A stretch of 23,427 bases of DNA from a virus, in IMG/VR virus record IMGVR_UViG_3300044998_000191, positions 1-23,427 of that record; one strand, 5' to 3'. The number at the start of each line of letters is the position of its first letter. Position 1 is the first letter of the stretch. A program made the position numbers and the translations under genes. Of this stretch, positions 7,078-14,073 are shown piece after piece. The notes beneath the pieces were generated by a model. That model had not been told where the DNA came from, made no database searches, and saw only the letters and a list, made by a program, of their open reading frames with translations.

Positions 7078-7973
7078 AGTGGGCGCACAACACCCTGAAT
7101 TTCTGGATTGGCTGCACCGTGGTTTCCCCGGGGTGCGCGAACTGTTACGCGGAAACACAGGACGGCCGCTACCACTGGACTAGCCAAGGGTGGGGCGCTG
7201 GAAGGCCGCGCAAGCGCACGGCCCCGGCGACGTGGGCCAACCTGCGCAACTGGCACAAACAAAACGTGGCGGCCGGGCGGCGGGAACGTGTCTTCGTCAA
7301 CAGCCTGTCTGACTTCTTTGACGCGGACCCGGCGGTGCCGGACGCATGGCGCGCGGAAGCGTGCGCACTGATGGCCGAATGCACCAGCTTTGACTACCTG
7401 CTGGTCACCAAGCGCCTGAACGAACATTGCATATTCTGGTGCCAGTGGTTGACCGACCGGGGCGTGCGCTTTGCCCTGCTGGCATCGGTGGAAGACCAAC
7501 AGCGGGCAGACGAACGAATCCCCAAGCTGTTGACCATCCCGGCGACGTGGCACGGAATCAGCGCCGAACCGCTTTTGGGGCCGGTGGACTTGGCCCGGTG
7601 GTGTGGCTATGGGTTGAAGCCCGGCAACGGTGTACCGTACCGGCAATTCGTGGACGACACTTCATACCGGGAATACTTCAAAAGCGACCCGCCGCCGCGT
7701 TCCCTTGATTGGGTGATTGTAGGCGGCGAAAGCCACCCAAAGCCCACCAAGGCGCGGATCTTTGACCGGGCGTGGGGCAAGGCGTTGGCCGATCAATGCA
7801 CGGCCGCCGGTGTGGCGTACTTCTTCAAGCAGGAAGGAAGCCACGTTGCCGGGCTTGGCGGCGTGCCGACAACCAACAACGACAAGGGCCACGACAAAAG
7901 TTTGTGGGCACCATGGATGGTGCAGCAATTCCCCAAAGGCATGGCCATTTCAGAAGGGGAACTCCGTGTCTAA
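7056..7973 (+). CDS. DUF5131 / phage Gp37-Gp68 family protein
   Basis: This 305-residue protein starts with the family signature: TKIEWAHNTLNFWIGC, then VSPGCANCYAE. The cysteines at residues 20, 27 and 30 form a possible metal or iron-sulphur ligand set. It continues with the typical VFVNSLSDFFD, YLLVTKRL, ISAEPLLGPVDL, DWVIVGGES and AGVAYFFKQ segments. The family is frequent in phages and has a radical-SAM-like barrel pattern; its reaction is not established to my knowledge. It overlaps the DnaA-like gene by 22 nt and the following gene by 8 nt, so it belongs to the same operon. Confidence 0.88.
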   Translation: MGKGTKIEWAHNTLNFWIGCTVVSPGCANCYAETQDGRYHWTSQGWGAGRPRKRTAPATWANLRNWHKQNVAAGRRERVFVNSLSDFFDADPAVPDAWRAEACALMAECTSFDYLLVTKRLNEHCIFWCQWLTDRGVRFALLASVEDQQRADERIPKLLTIPATWHGISAEPLLGPVDLARWCGYGLKPGNGVPYRQFVDDTSYREYFKSDPPPRSLDWVIVGGESHPKPTKARIFDRAWGKALADQCTAAGVAYFFKQEGSHVAGLGGVPTTNNDKGHDKSLWAPWMVQQFPKGMAISEGELRV

Positions 7974-8256
7974 GTGGCCAGCACCAAAAGCCAATTCGCT
8001 GGCCCCGGGTTACATCCCGAACAACGCGGCGACGGTCTACCGGCTGGAAGAAGACCGGCAAGCGGTGCGGGCGGCCATTGACCACGCGCTGCTTTGGCTG
8101 GAATGGAAGGCACTAGCCAAGGCCAGCAACAAGCCGGACGCGGACGTGGTGGGGATGAACAAACGCATGGCGGACCTGCAGCACCGCATGGACGCGGCGC
8201 TAGTGGTGGTGAAGCGGGCAAAGAACACAAGGGGCAAACGTGCCAACCCTGTTTGA
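7966..8256 (+). CDS. Small helical phage protein, unknown
   Basis: The GTG at 7966 overlaps the previous stop by 8 nt (GTGTCTAA), preceded by AAGGGG. The 96-residue product has a helical middle (VYRLEEDRQAVRAAIDHALLWLEWKAL) and a later helix with MNKRMADLQHRMDAALVVVKRA, ending in a basic tail. No family is recognised. It overlaps the next gene by 17 nt. The GTG start is chosen because an in-frame start further upstream would lie deep inside the preceding DUF5131 gene. Confidence 0.65.
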   Translation: MSKWPAPKANSLAPGYIPNNAATVYRLEEDRQAVRAAIDHALLWLEWKALAKASNKPDADVVGMNKRMADLQHRMDAALVVVKRAKNTRGKRANPV

Positions 8257-8824
8257 TAACGCGCGGCCGCCGTGGGACTTGGTGACCGAACTGGAAGCCC
8301 GCTTGGAACACCTGAACCGGGTTTTAGACGCCGCAGAGGCCGACTTGCGGCGGCTGGAAAGCATGGAACGGCAGAACCTTGTCAACCTTGCGGCCATCCA
8401 GCGCGAGAATGAAGCCCTGCGCGAACGCGCCCGGGAAAAGCTGGCGCGGCCGATGGTGCGCAATACCGATGGCGACACCAGCCGGGAAGCGGAAGAAGGC
8501 AACCGGGCCATCAGGCGGGAACAGATCCAAAAGTTTGTGGCGGTGTTTCATGCCGCCGGGGATGATGGATTGACCGACGAACAGGCCCACGACGCTGTGG
8601 GATTGCAAAGCCACACCCCGCGCGTGGCGGATATGAAACGCGCGGGCATGTTGGAACCAACAGGACAACGCCGGGCAACGAAAAGCGGGGCGACAGCGCG
8701 CGTTTATCGGCTGGTGAAGGAATGGAAAGGGCAAGGCTATGCACAGACGCACACGGAAGCCGACCACGGGACCGAAACAAGCACCGGATCTGACCCCGAA
8801 CCCGACGAAGGCGCAGGTGATTGA
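8240..8824 (+). CDS. Coiled-coil protein with C-terminal winged-helix-like domain
   Basis: This 194-residue protein begins at GTG. Residues about 12-75 form a charged coiled coil (ELEARLEHLNRVLDAAEADL onward). Residues about 110-165 look like a winged helix: DGLTDEQAHDAVGL, then HTPRVADMKRAGMLEP and TGQRRATKSGATARVYRL, which would be the recognition helix and wing. That suggests DNA binding, perhaps as a regulator or replication accessory. The tail is acidic and disordered. No named family is recognised. It overlaps the previous gene by 17 nt and the next by 86 nt. Confidence 0.68.
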   Translation: MPTLFDNARPPWDLVTELEARLEHLNRVLDAAEADLRRLESMERQNLVNLAAIQRENEALRERAREKLARPMVRNTDGDTSREAEEGNRAIRREQIQKFVAVFHAAGDDGLTDEQAHDAVGLQSHTPRVADMKRAGMLEPTGQRRATKSGATARVYRLVKEWKGQGYAQTHTEADHGTETSTGSDPEPDEGAGD

Positions 8825-9611
8825 AGCCGAACTGACCGCCGCGCAACTGGCGCAGGAAGGTGTGGCCGCTTACGGGGGCCGGTACGCCCTGCACAAAACG
8901 TACATTGGCCCCGATGGTGTAATCACCACGGACGGCCGCCGCCTGATACTTTCGCGCTACGCCACAAACGCGGCGGTGCCGACGCATGGATTCTTGCTTT
9001 CCGAATCATTGCGCAGGGCCGCGGCCAAACTGAAGTGTGCCAAGGTGCGCGTGGTCTACAAAACGGCCGGGCGCGGCACCATGACCGTGACCGGCACCGA
9101 CGAACGCACGGGCCAGCGGCGCGCCGTGTCGGAATTCGTGGTGGGCGGCGGGGACAATTACGGCACTTATCCCAACGTGAAACAAGTTTTACCGCCGCAC
9201 CCGCCGGGCACGCTGTGCGTGCAACTTGACGCCGCTTACCTGATGCAAGCCGCCCGGGCGCTTACCCGGTTTGTGAACGAACGCGGGTATGGACTGCCCG
9301 GCGTGTTTCTGCTGGTGCGTCCGCCCGAAAAGGATGGCAAGAGGGTGGGCAACGTGACTATTTCGGAAAGCCCCGTGGACCTGCTGATGGTGCCGGATGA
9401 CAATGCACTGGCACCACACGGCGCGGCCGCTTTGCTTATGCCCATTGACACCCCCGTAGACGAACTGGCGCGGGCGCTGGCCAACAACCCGCTGAACATC
9501 AAGCCGACGGAAGCCCCGGTGGCCCCGGAAATGGAAGTCCAAATGGCGGCAGCACGCGACGCCGCCCGGAAGGCGGCCGCCGCCAAACCCGCAAAGGAAA
9601 GCAAAACATGA
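8739..9611 (+). CDS. Possible sliding-clamp-like (DnaN-like) protein
   Basis: This 290-residue protein has segments that recall a divergent bacterial DNA polymerase clamp: GVITTDGRRLILSRY, a following FLLSESLRRAAAKL, YPNVKQVLPPHP before a new beta-helix unit VQLDAAYLMQAARAL, and a terminal ALLMPI like the MP-x-x end of DnaN. It is shorter than a three-domain clamp (about 370 residues), and its last 45 residues are Ala/Lys-rich. A clamp would fit the neighbouring DnaA-like gene. The resemblance is by eye and may be wrong. The start at 8739 has a GAAAGGGCAAGGCT leader almost identical to that before 11002; a GTG at 8817, giving an 8-nt overlap, is an alternative. Confidence 0.5.
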   Translation: MHRRTRKPTTGPKQAPDLTPNPTKAQVIEAELTAAQLAQEGVAAYGGRYALHKTYIGPDGVITTDGRRLILSRYATNAAVPTHGFLLSESLRRAAAKLKCAKVRVVYKTAGRGTMTVTGTDERTGQRRAVSEFVVGGGDNYGTYPNVKQVLPPHPPGTLCVQLDAAYLMQAARALTRFVNERGYGLPGVFLLVRPPEKDGKRVGNVTISESPVDLLMVPDDNALAPHGAAALLMPIDTPVDELARALANNPLNIKPTEAPVAPEMEVQMAAARDAARKAAAAKPAKESKT

Positions 9612-10201
9612 ACACGAAACACCGTTGGACCCTGAAGCCGCTGGCCAAGTCCACGCCGAAACGCGGCCGGTTCGGGATCTTCCGCAATGGCCAGCACGTT
9701 GGCATTGCCAGCCATGAAGACGGCCGGACCACGTTCAAACAGGCCGCCGGGTGCAACATGACAGAGGACGGGTTTCGCGCGGCGTGCAACGCCCTGTGGA
9801 ACCGCGACGGCGAACACGCCATGGGTATGGTGCGTGCGGCGGCAAACCGAAAGGAAGCCGCGGCCAAGGCACCAGCCCCGGCGGCACCGGCGAAAATGAC
9901 CATGGCCGAAGCCGCCGCGGCATACGACGCCACGGACCTGACCGCTGCCACGGAAGCCGCCCGGGTGGAAGTGATCGAACGCCCGTTGACCGCCCGGGAA
10001 ATCCAATGCCTGAAGTTTGCCTTCGCGCAGGGCGGCGACGGGTGCCACGTCCGGGCCTTTGAAGTGCGGGGCTTCGGGGACAAACTCTTGGCCATGCTGG
10101 TGGGCAAAGGCTTCTTCGAAATGCGCGAAGACCCGCCCCGCCTGAAACTTACATTGCGCGGCAACAACGCCGTGGCCGAACACACACCATTGGGGCAATG
10201 A
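9608..10201 (+). CDS. Hypothetical phage protein, two-part
   Basis: This 197-residue protein starts at an ATG overlapping the previous stop by 4 nt. Residues about 1-75 form a small mixed domain (GRFGIFRNGQHVGIASHEDG). An Ala/Pro linker follows (about 76-105), then a C-terminal helical domain with PLTAREIQCLKFAFAQGG and FGDKLLAMLVGKGFFEM followed by a wing-like LKLTLRGNNAV, compatible with a winged helix. No family is recognised. It overlaps the next gene by 4 nt. Confidence 0.65.
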   Translation: MNTKHRWTLKPLAKSTPKRGRFGIFRNGQHVGIASHEDGRTTFKQAAGCNMTEDGFRAACNALWNRDGEHAMGMVRAAANRKEAAAKAPAPAAPAKMTMAEAAAAYDATDLTAATEAARVEVIERPLTAREIQCLKFAFAQGGDGCHVRAFEVRGFGDKLLAMLVGKGFFEMREDPPRLKLTLRGNNAVAEHTPLGQ

Positions 10202-10551
10202 TGGAACGCAAATACCTGAACATCCGGCCGCCGGAAGAATGGGTGGTGAACTGGCGCAACCATTTGGTGCGGCTGGCGGAACTGGAAGCCGCGACGATTG
10301 CCGCCCAACACAGCGCCAGCAACAGCAGCGCGACCCCGGCCGCGGCCATTATCGCGGCCACCCGCTACGCGGGGGAAGCCGAAAAGCAACGGCACGCCAT
10401 GGGGGACTTGGTGGCGGACTACGTGGGCGGAGCCTATGCGGCGGTGTGCTTGGAAAACCCGCTGGCACAGCCCACGCCCGACGGGATAGACGTTCAGGAC
10501 CGTGGCCGCTCCATCATGGTTGCCTACACGGTGCGCGACCTGCACGAATGA
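10198..10551 (+). CDS. Hypothetical phage protein
   Basis: This 117-residue protein begins at a double ATG overlapping the previous stop (ATGATG). It has a helical N-terminal half (EEWVVNWRNHLVRLAELEAA) with an Ala/Ser-rich linker, and a C-terminal segment with VADYVGGAYAAVCLENP and a final beta-like stretch. No family is recognised. It is the last gene before promoter cassette copy 3, whose upstream dyad begins 5 nt after the stop and may also terminate this transcript. Confidence 0.62.
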   Translation: MMERKYLNIRPPEEWVVNWRNHLVRLAELEAATIAAQHSASNSSATPAAAIIAATRYAGEAEKQRHAMGDLVADYVGGAYAAVCLENPLAQPTPDGIDVQDRGRSIMVAYTVRDLHE

Positions 10552-10552
10552 T

Positions 10553-10604
10553 TCCAAACCGCCCGGGTTTTTATATTGGAAAGCGCACTAAGGTAAGGTA
10601 CACT
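10553..10604 (+). promoter_or_regulatory. Promoter cassette copy 3 (upstream of gene 10658)
   Basis: TTGGAA (10576-10581) and TACACT (10599-10604) are separated by 17 nt ending in AAGGTAAGG. The dyad AAACC-N5-GGTTT is at 10556-10570, its left arm 20 nt ahead of the -35. The following CTGATGGCAT matches copy 2. Confidence 0.8.
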
Positions 10605-10614
10605 GATGGCATAA

Positions 10615-10629
10615 GGGGCCGAACACCCC
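10615..10629 (+). promoter_or_regulatory. 5'-leader hairpin with CCGAACA loop
   Basis: GGGG (10615-10618) pairs with CCCC (10626-10629) around CCGAACA, the same loop as at 1541-1547 but with a shorter stem. It begins near the predicted transcription start. The ribosome-binding stretch AAAAGGAAACCAGCC before the ATG at 10658 is identical to that of recT. Confidence 0.55.
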
Positions 10630-10657
10630 AACAACGCCAGACAAAAGGAAACCAGCC

Positions 10658-10969
10658 ATGCAAATGCAAATGATAATCAGCGGCTTGGACGTTCGCGAAC
10701 ATGACGACTTCACCGTTGACGCGCCAAAGGGCCGCACGCGGCGGCATATCCGGGCGCTTGACCCATACGCTTTCACACCTGAAAAGCTGGTGGAGTACGC
10801 CAAGGCCGAAGCGGCGCAACGTGGCTGGACGCTTGACGCCAACGCCTACGGCGGCCGCGGGTGGGAAGGCGTGTTGGACTTCCTGCGCAAAACGTACTAC
10901 ACGGGCGCGGTGTACGCGACCGCCAAGGGGACTTGGGGCGTTATCAATTTCGCCTGCGGCGAAGCGTAG
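10658..10969 (+). CDS. Small phage protein, unknown
   Basis: This 103-residue protein follows promoter cassette copy 3 and a strong ribosome-binding stretch. Its sequence has an N-terminal beta-like part (MQMIISGLDV), a basic loop with KGRTRRHIRALDPYAFTPEKLVEYAKAEA, and aromatic C-terminal segments (FLRKTYYTGAVYATAKGTWG). No family is recognised. As the first gene of its transcript it is likely to be strongly expressed. Confidence 0.7.
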   Translation: MQMQMIISGLDVREHDDFTVDAPKGRTRRHIRALDPYAFTPEKLVEYAKAEAAQRGWTLDANAYGGRGWEGVLDFLRKTYYTGAVYATAKGTWGVINFACGEA

Positions 10970-11001
10970 GCGCTGCAACCGCAAACTGAAAGGGCAAAGC
11001 T

Positions 11002-11442
11002 ATGCAGACGACAAGATGGGAAGCCACACGCCGGGCGGAAGCCGTGTTGCGCAAGTGCCCGGGGACTCGTTGGGCGATTGTCATTTGGGCGGTGGAAACG
11101 GCGGGGCTGTACGTAAGCCCGCGAGAAAAGAAGTGGGCTTTCCGCGTCCAGAACGGCGGGTTGTCCGTTTACGAAAATAGGTTCGGCGGAAAGCCAACCT
11201 ATTCCTGTCTGCTAAACGGCGAAGACGAAGCCAGCGGCAGTGGTTCGGTCTATTGGCACAAAAAAAGCACCGGGCACAAGACACCAGCCGCGGCAATCGC
11301 CGCAAGGATGAAGGCGGCCCGTGAGTTTTTGGATACGGTGACGTTCACCGTTTTGCGCATTGAAAAACACCTGCGCGAAAACGGCGGGGCCGCCAAGCTT
11401 GAACGCGCCCGCAAGGGCAAGAAATCGCGCGCAGGTGGATAG
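11002..11442 (+). CDS. Hypothetical phage protein, basic
   Basis: This 146-residue protein starts at an ATG with the leader GAAAGGGCAAAGCT. The N-terminal half is beta-like with Trp and Tyr (RWAIVIWAVETAGLYVSPREKKWAF), the middle has SYWH-type residues, and the last 50 residues are helical and basic, ending in an Arg/Lys/Gly tail. No family is recognised. Confidence 0.65.
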   Translation: MQTTRWEATRRAEAVLRKCPGTRWAIVIWAVETAGLYVSPREKKWAFRVQNGGLSVYENRFGGKPTYSCLLNGEDEASGSGSVYWHKKSTGHKTPAAAIAARMKAAREFLDTVTFTVLRIEKHLRENGGAAKLERARKGKKSRAGG

Positions 11443-11453
11443 GCCGGGGCACC

Positions 11454-11543
11454 ATGCTGGTGTTCACCGGGAACCGAAAAGGCGGCGACCGTGGGGAAGC
11501 CGCCCTGCCACCGCGCGGGGCCCGCAAAGGGCAAGACCAATGA
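11454..11543 (+). CDS. Possible 29-residue small ORF
   Basis: An ATG at 11454 follows GGGG by a few bases, and the frame ends in TGA at 11541-11543, overlapping the ATG of the next frame (ATGA) in the manner typical of this genome. The product is short, Gly/Arg-rich and matches nothing recognisable. It may be a leader peptide or just an open stretch. Confidence 0.3.
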   Translation: MLVFTGNRKGGDRGEAALPPRGARKGQDQ

Positions 11544-11791
11544 AAGTGAAAACCAGCCACTCAATCCCATTCAGTCCGGCCATGATTCTGGCGTTGGGAT
11601 CGGACCTGAAGACACAGACCCGGCGCATCATAAAGCCGCAACCGCCGGAATGGGTGCGCCAAGGCTTCGTGGCGCACGGCGATCTGTTCAACTTTACGAA
11701 CGGTCAAACCGTAGCATTGCTGAACGCCCCGTGCGCGGTGCACATCTACGACGCCGACTGCATCTTCAAGCGGGGGGTGGCACGTGCCTAA
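11540..11791 (+). pseudogene. Truncated ASCH-like protein (N-terminal part only)
   Basis: The 83-residue frame opens like the phage ASCH-domain family: an N-terminal IPFSPAMILAL, then KTQTRRIIKPQP. It stops before the segment that normally follows (GDTLWVKE or similar in the intact homologue downstream). The next gene, starting inside its last 8 nt, is a complete protein with the same opening (IMFSAPMVRAIL, then KTQTRRVI). This one has the phage-typical codon use and the downstream one does not. The simplest reading is that a resident ASCH-like gene lost its 3' part when a related foreign gene recombined in. It could still be expressed; AAAGGG precedes its ATG. Confidence 0.6.
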
Positions 11792-12473
11792 CCCACCGAA
11801 ATCCCTCGGCATCATGTTCAGCGCCCCGATGGTGCGGGCGATCCTTGATGACCGCAAGACGCAGACGAGACGGGTGATTGCCAGCGTTCCAGACGATGTG
11901 ACTGGCACTGGCCTGTACGCGCCCACGATGGTCAACAAGCGCACGGGCGAGGAATACCCCGGCCCTGATGTCGTCGGCATCTGGGGCGACGATTGGGACA
12001 TCAAGGCACGCTTTCAGCCCGGCGACACGCTTTGGGTCAAGGAAAAGTGGCGGTACTACGCCAGCACGCTGAACCCTGTCGCGAACTTTGGCATTCAGTA
12101 TCGCGCTGACGACGACATCCACTACTACCCAGATTGGGATAAAGCAATGCAGTCACTATGCGAACGCAACGGCAAGTGGCGCAACCCCATGTTCATGCCC
12201 CGCTGGGCCTCGCGTATCACACTAACCGTGACCGACGTGCGCGTTGAGCGGTTGCAGGATATCTCTGAGGCCGACGCCAATGCCGAGGGTGTAAGCGGCG
12301 ACCTGTGTGTCAGCGCAGAACGTGCGGCCAAGATGGGTGCCGCGGAAATCGAGTTCGATTATCGCACTAGTTACGCCGCACTGTGGGACTCCATCAACGG
12401 CAAGAACCACCCGTGGGCGAGCAACCCGTGGGTTGAGGTGATTACATTCAAGCGGGAGGCCGCCCGTGGCTAG
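11784..12473 (+). CDS. ASCH-domain-like phage protein, foreign codon use
   Basis: This 229-residue protein starts at GTG, overlapping the previous frame by 8 nt. It shows the usual layout of phage ASCH/PUA-like proteins: IMFSAPMVRAILDDRKTQTRR, FQPGDTLWVKEKWRYYAS, MFMPRWASRITLTVTDVRVE, LQDISEADANAEGV, then NPWVEVITF near the end. The fold is thought to bind RNA or modified nucleotides; the role in phages is not established. Glutamate codons here are mostly GAG (7 GAG to 5 GAA by my reading), whereas flanking phage genes are nearly all GAA, indicating recent transfer. Its 3' end carries an 18-bp sequence repeated at the end of the next gene. Confidence 0.82.
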   Translation: MPNPPKSLGIMFSAPMVRAILDDRKTQTRRVIASVPDDVTGTGLYAPTMVNKRTGEEYPGPDVVGIWGDDWDIKARFQPGDTLWVKEKWRYYASTLNPVANFGIQYRADDDIHYYPDWDKAMQSLCERNGKWRNPMFMPRWASRITLTVTDVRVERLQDISEADANAEGVSGDLCVSAERAAKMGAAEIEFDYRTSYAALWDSINGKNHPWASNPWVEVITFKREAARG

Positions 12474-12701
12474 CGAGAAACTGAGTGCATTCGAGTTCCG
12501 TGGCGCGTGGGGCGTCTGTGGCAAAAGCAGCATCCTTTACGACGCGTCGTTCACTGAGGCGACCGCCAAAGAATTAGCCCGCCTCGAAAACCTGCCGCGC
12601 CCGCCAAAGGACTGGGCTGCGGCCCGCAGAATATTGGTGCGCACTGGTTTTGACGTGTCCGTGGTTGAGCCGCATCACGACACGGAGGCCGCCCGTGGCT
12701 A
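12455..12701 (+). repeat. 18-bp direct repeats flanking gene 12466
   Basis: GGAGGCCGCCCGTGGCTA occurs at 12455-12472 and again at 12684-12701. Each copy supplies the end of one gene, a GGAGG ribosome-binding site and the GTG start of the next, so the segment between is an interchangeable one-gene unit of 229 bp. Confidence 0.8.
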
Positions 12702-12702
12702 A
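12466..12702 (+). CDS. Small protein of the foreign block, unknown
   Basis: This 78-residue protein starts at GTG, 8 nt inside the preceding gene, with GGAGG upstream. Its sequence (FEFRGAWGVCGKSSILYDASF, then a helical RRILVRTGFDVSVVEPHHD) is not recognised. Glutamate codons are again mainly GAG. It ends in the same EAARG residues as the gene before, because both 3' ends are encoded by the 18-bp repeat. Confidence 0.62.
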   Translation: MASEKLSAFEFRGAWGVCGKSSILYDASFTEATAKELARLENLPRPPKDWAAARRILVRTGFDVSVVEPHHDTEAARG

Positions 12703-12910
12703 CCCCCTCCGCGTCGCTGTGTCGCCGCGTGTAACCGTTGTGGGTGCGCAAGCCGAGCTATTCGACAACGCGCTATTCCCATTCATCCGCGAGAAAGTCC
12801 GCGCTCATATGGCCGCACAATGCGGGCCGCGCGAAACATGGATGAAGCCCGGCGTGCCGATTGTGGCGTGTTTGTCGGGCGGCAAGGATTCAACGGCGGA
12901 TACCGCCTGA
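12695..12910 (+). pseudogene. Truncated PP-loop ATPase (PAPS-reductase-like), N-terminal part
   Basis: The 71-residue frame starts at GTG with GGAGG upstream and ends four residues after the PP-loop motif SGGKDST (residues 61-67), the ATP-pyrophosphatase signature of PAPS reductases and related phage enzymes. An intact member would continue for well over 100 residues. The stop therefore marks a break: after about 12900 the codon style returns to the phage type and a different reading frame carries an unrelated C-terminal tail. The protein cannot be catalytically complete. In other phages PP-loop enzymes of this sort are sometimes linked to DNA modification. Confidence 0.72.
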
Positions 12911-13056
12911 ACAAAGGGCGATGGGAAAAAACCGTCTTGTCACCGCGCCTTGTGGCAGCCATGCCCGGGTGGGCACGGATTCACGCACCCGGCATGGTTG
13001 AACAGGCCAAGACTTCCCTGTCAAAATGGCTTGCCGCACAACCGCGCAACGAGTAA
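12901..13056 (+). pseudogene. Orphan C-terminal remnant of a lost gene
   Basis: The frame from about 12901 reads YRLNKGRWEKTVLSPRL, then AAMPGWARIHAPGMVEQAKT and SLSKWLAAQ, ending at a TAA (13054-13056). It is protein-like but has no convincing start: the only upstream ATG in frame (12820) runs through the shadow of the PP-loop gene. It most likely is the 3' end of the resident gene whose front was replaced by the foreign block. The family is not recognised. Confidence 0.45.
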
Positions 13057-13059
13057 CCT
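13031..13059 (+). promoter_or_regulatory. Possible promoter for the terminase unit
   Basis: TTGCCG (13031-13036) and TAACCT (13054-13059) are spaced by 17 nt, overlapping the end of the remnant gene. The match to sigma70 consensus is modest. Support comes from the leader hairpin that follows at 13076 and from a similar TTGCCG-N17-TACGGT pair before the portal gene (17090-17118). Confidence 0.35.
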
Positions 13060-13075
13060 AAAGGGCGCACCAGCC

Positions 13076-13093
13076 GCCGGGTAGAAACCCGGC
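13076..13093 (+). promoter_or_regulatory. Leader hairpin with AGAA tetraloop before terS
   Basis: GCCGGGT (13076-13082) pairs perfectly with ACCCGGC (13087-13093) around AGAA. AAGGAAAAG follows as ribosome-binding site for the ATG at 13109. It belongs to a set of six AGAA-closed hairpins in the structural region. Confidence 0.7.
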
Positions 13094-13108
13094 CAAGGAA
13101 AAGCCGCC

Positions 13109-13735
13109 ATGACCAAGGGCCAGCAGGCCGCCCCCACGCCGGAAGATCCGGCCAAGGGTGAAGAGCACCCCGCCAAACCGCACCAGACCCCGCCCAAACG
13201 CGGGCGTGGCCGTCCTAGCAACTACACCAAGGAACTAGGCGACACCATATGCGCCCGGCTGTATTCCAGCCCAAACGGTGCCAAGTACCGGGCGCTTTCG
13301 TCTGTAATCCGTGACCCCGATATAAACGTCACGGAAGGTGTAGTCTTTCGGTGGCTTCTGGCGCACCCGGATTTCCGCGAGCACTACACCTTCGCGCGTG
13401 AACGCCAAGCCGACGCGCTTGCGGCTGAAGCTTTGGCGCTGGCTGACCTTGCTTTTGAAGGCCCGGAATTCTTGGAACTGCTCAAGCTAGCGGGTGATGC
13501 GGTGGGCGCGGCCATGCACGCGCGCGTTGCACAGATACGCCTGCAGATTGACACCCGCAAGTGGCTGGCGGGCAAGCTGGCCCCGAAAAAATACGGGCGT
13601 TCGGTTGACGAACTGTTGGCCGACGCCGTAAACCAGAACGCGGGCAATCTGGACGAAGCTATAGTGGCCATGGGCAAACTTGACGAACAACAGGCGGCCA
13701 AGGTGTACCACGACGCGCTGAAGGTGGGGACGTGA
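13109..13735 (+). CDS. terS: Terminase small subunit
   Basis: This 208-residue protein has a disordered Pro/Lys N-terminal 35 residues. A helix-turn-helix-type domain follows (RGRPSNYTKELGDTICARLYSS, then INVTEGVVFRWLLAHPDFREHY), then FARERQADALAAEALALAD. The C-terminal IDTRKWLAGKLAPKKYG is typical of this terminase small-subunit family. The subunit binds the packaging start site in phage DNA and regulates the large subunit. The helix IRLQIDTRKWLAGKLA is probably part of the oligomerisation region. The large subunit follows after several small genes. Confidence 0.87.
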   Translation: MTKGQQAAPTPEDPAKGEEHPAKPHQTPPKRGRGRPSNYTKELGDTICARLYSSPNGAKYRALSSVIRDPDINVTEGVVFRWLLAHPDFREHYTFARERQADALAAEALALADLAFEGPEFLELLKLAGDAVGAAMHARVAQIRLQIDTRKWLAGKLAPKKYGRSVDELLADAVNQNAGNLDEAIVAMGKLDEQQAAKVYHDALKVGT

Positions 13736-14073
13736 CCGAAGCCGTTTACATCGATAGCCGCCCACACCCGCTTGCGCCTGCCGCGCTGCCATGCCGCTTG
13801 TGGATTGCGCGCACGCCGGACGGTGTGCATTTCAGTGCGGCCACGGACAACACAGGCCGCCCGTCAGATATGATTGGCGTGGAAGTAACGCTGGAAGAAG
13901 CCCGCACCTTCTTGCGTGAAGCGTTGGCGTTTTTGGGGGGAAGCATGACCCCACGCGCCAAGCTGATTGCAATGGTGCTGGTGGCCGCGGCGCTCCTCGC
14001 ATTGGTGGTGGCCACAACGTGGCCGTTGATAGTGCGCGACTACAGGGCTGTGGCGGGATGGTGGGGGTGGTAG
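13732..14073 (+). CDS. Membrane-anchored small protein with a possible internal start
   Basis: This 113-residue protein starts at GTG overlapping the terS stop (GTGA). Residues 1-70 are soluble, with RLWIARTPDGVHFSAATDN and EVTLEEARTFLREAL. Residues about 78-100 are a hydrophobic transmembrane segment (LIAMVLVAAALLALVVATTW), and the last ten are rich in Trp. An in-frame ATG at 13945 is preceded by GGGGGGAAG and would give a 42-residue peptide consisting mostly of the membrane segment. No family is recognised. Confidence 0.62.
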   Translation: MTEAVYIDSRPHPLAPAALPCRLWIARTPDGVHFSAATDNTGRPSDMIGVEVTLEEARTFLREALAFLGGSMTPRAKLIAMVLVAAALLALVVATTWPLIVRDYRAVAGWWGW

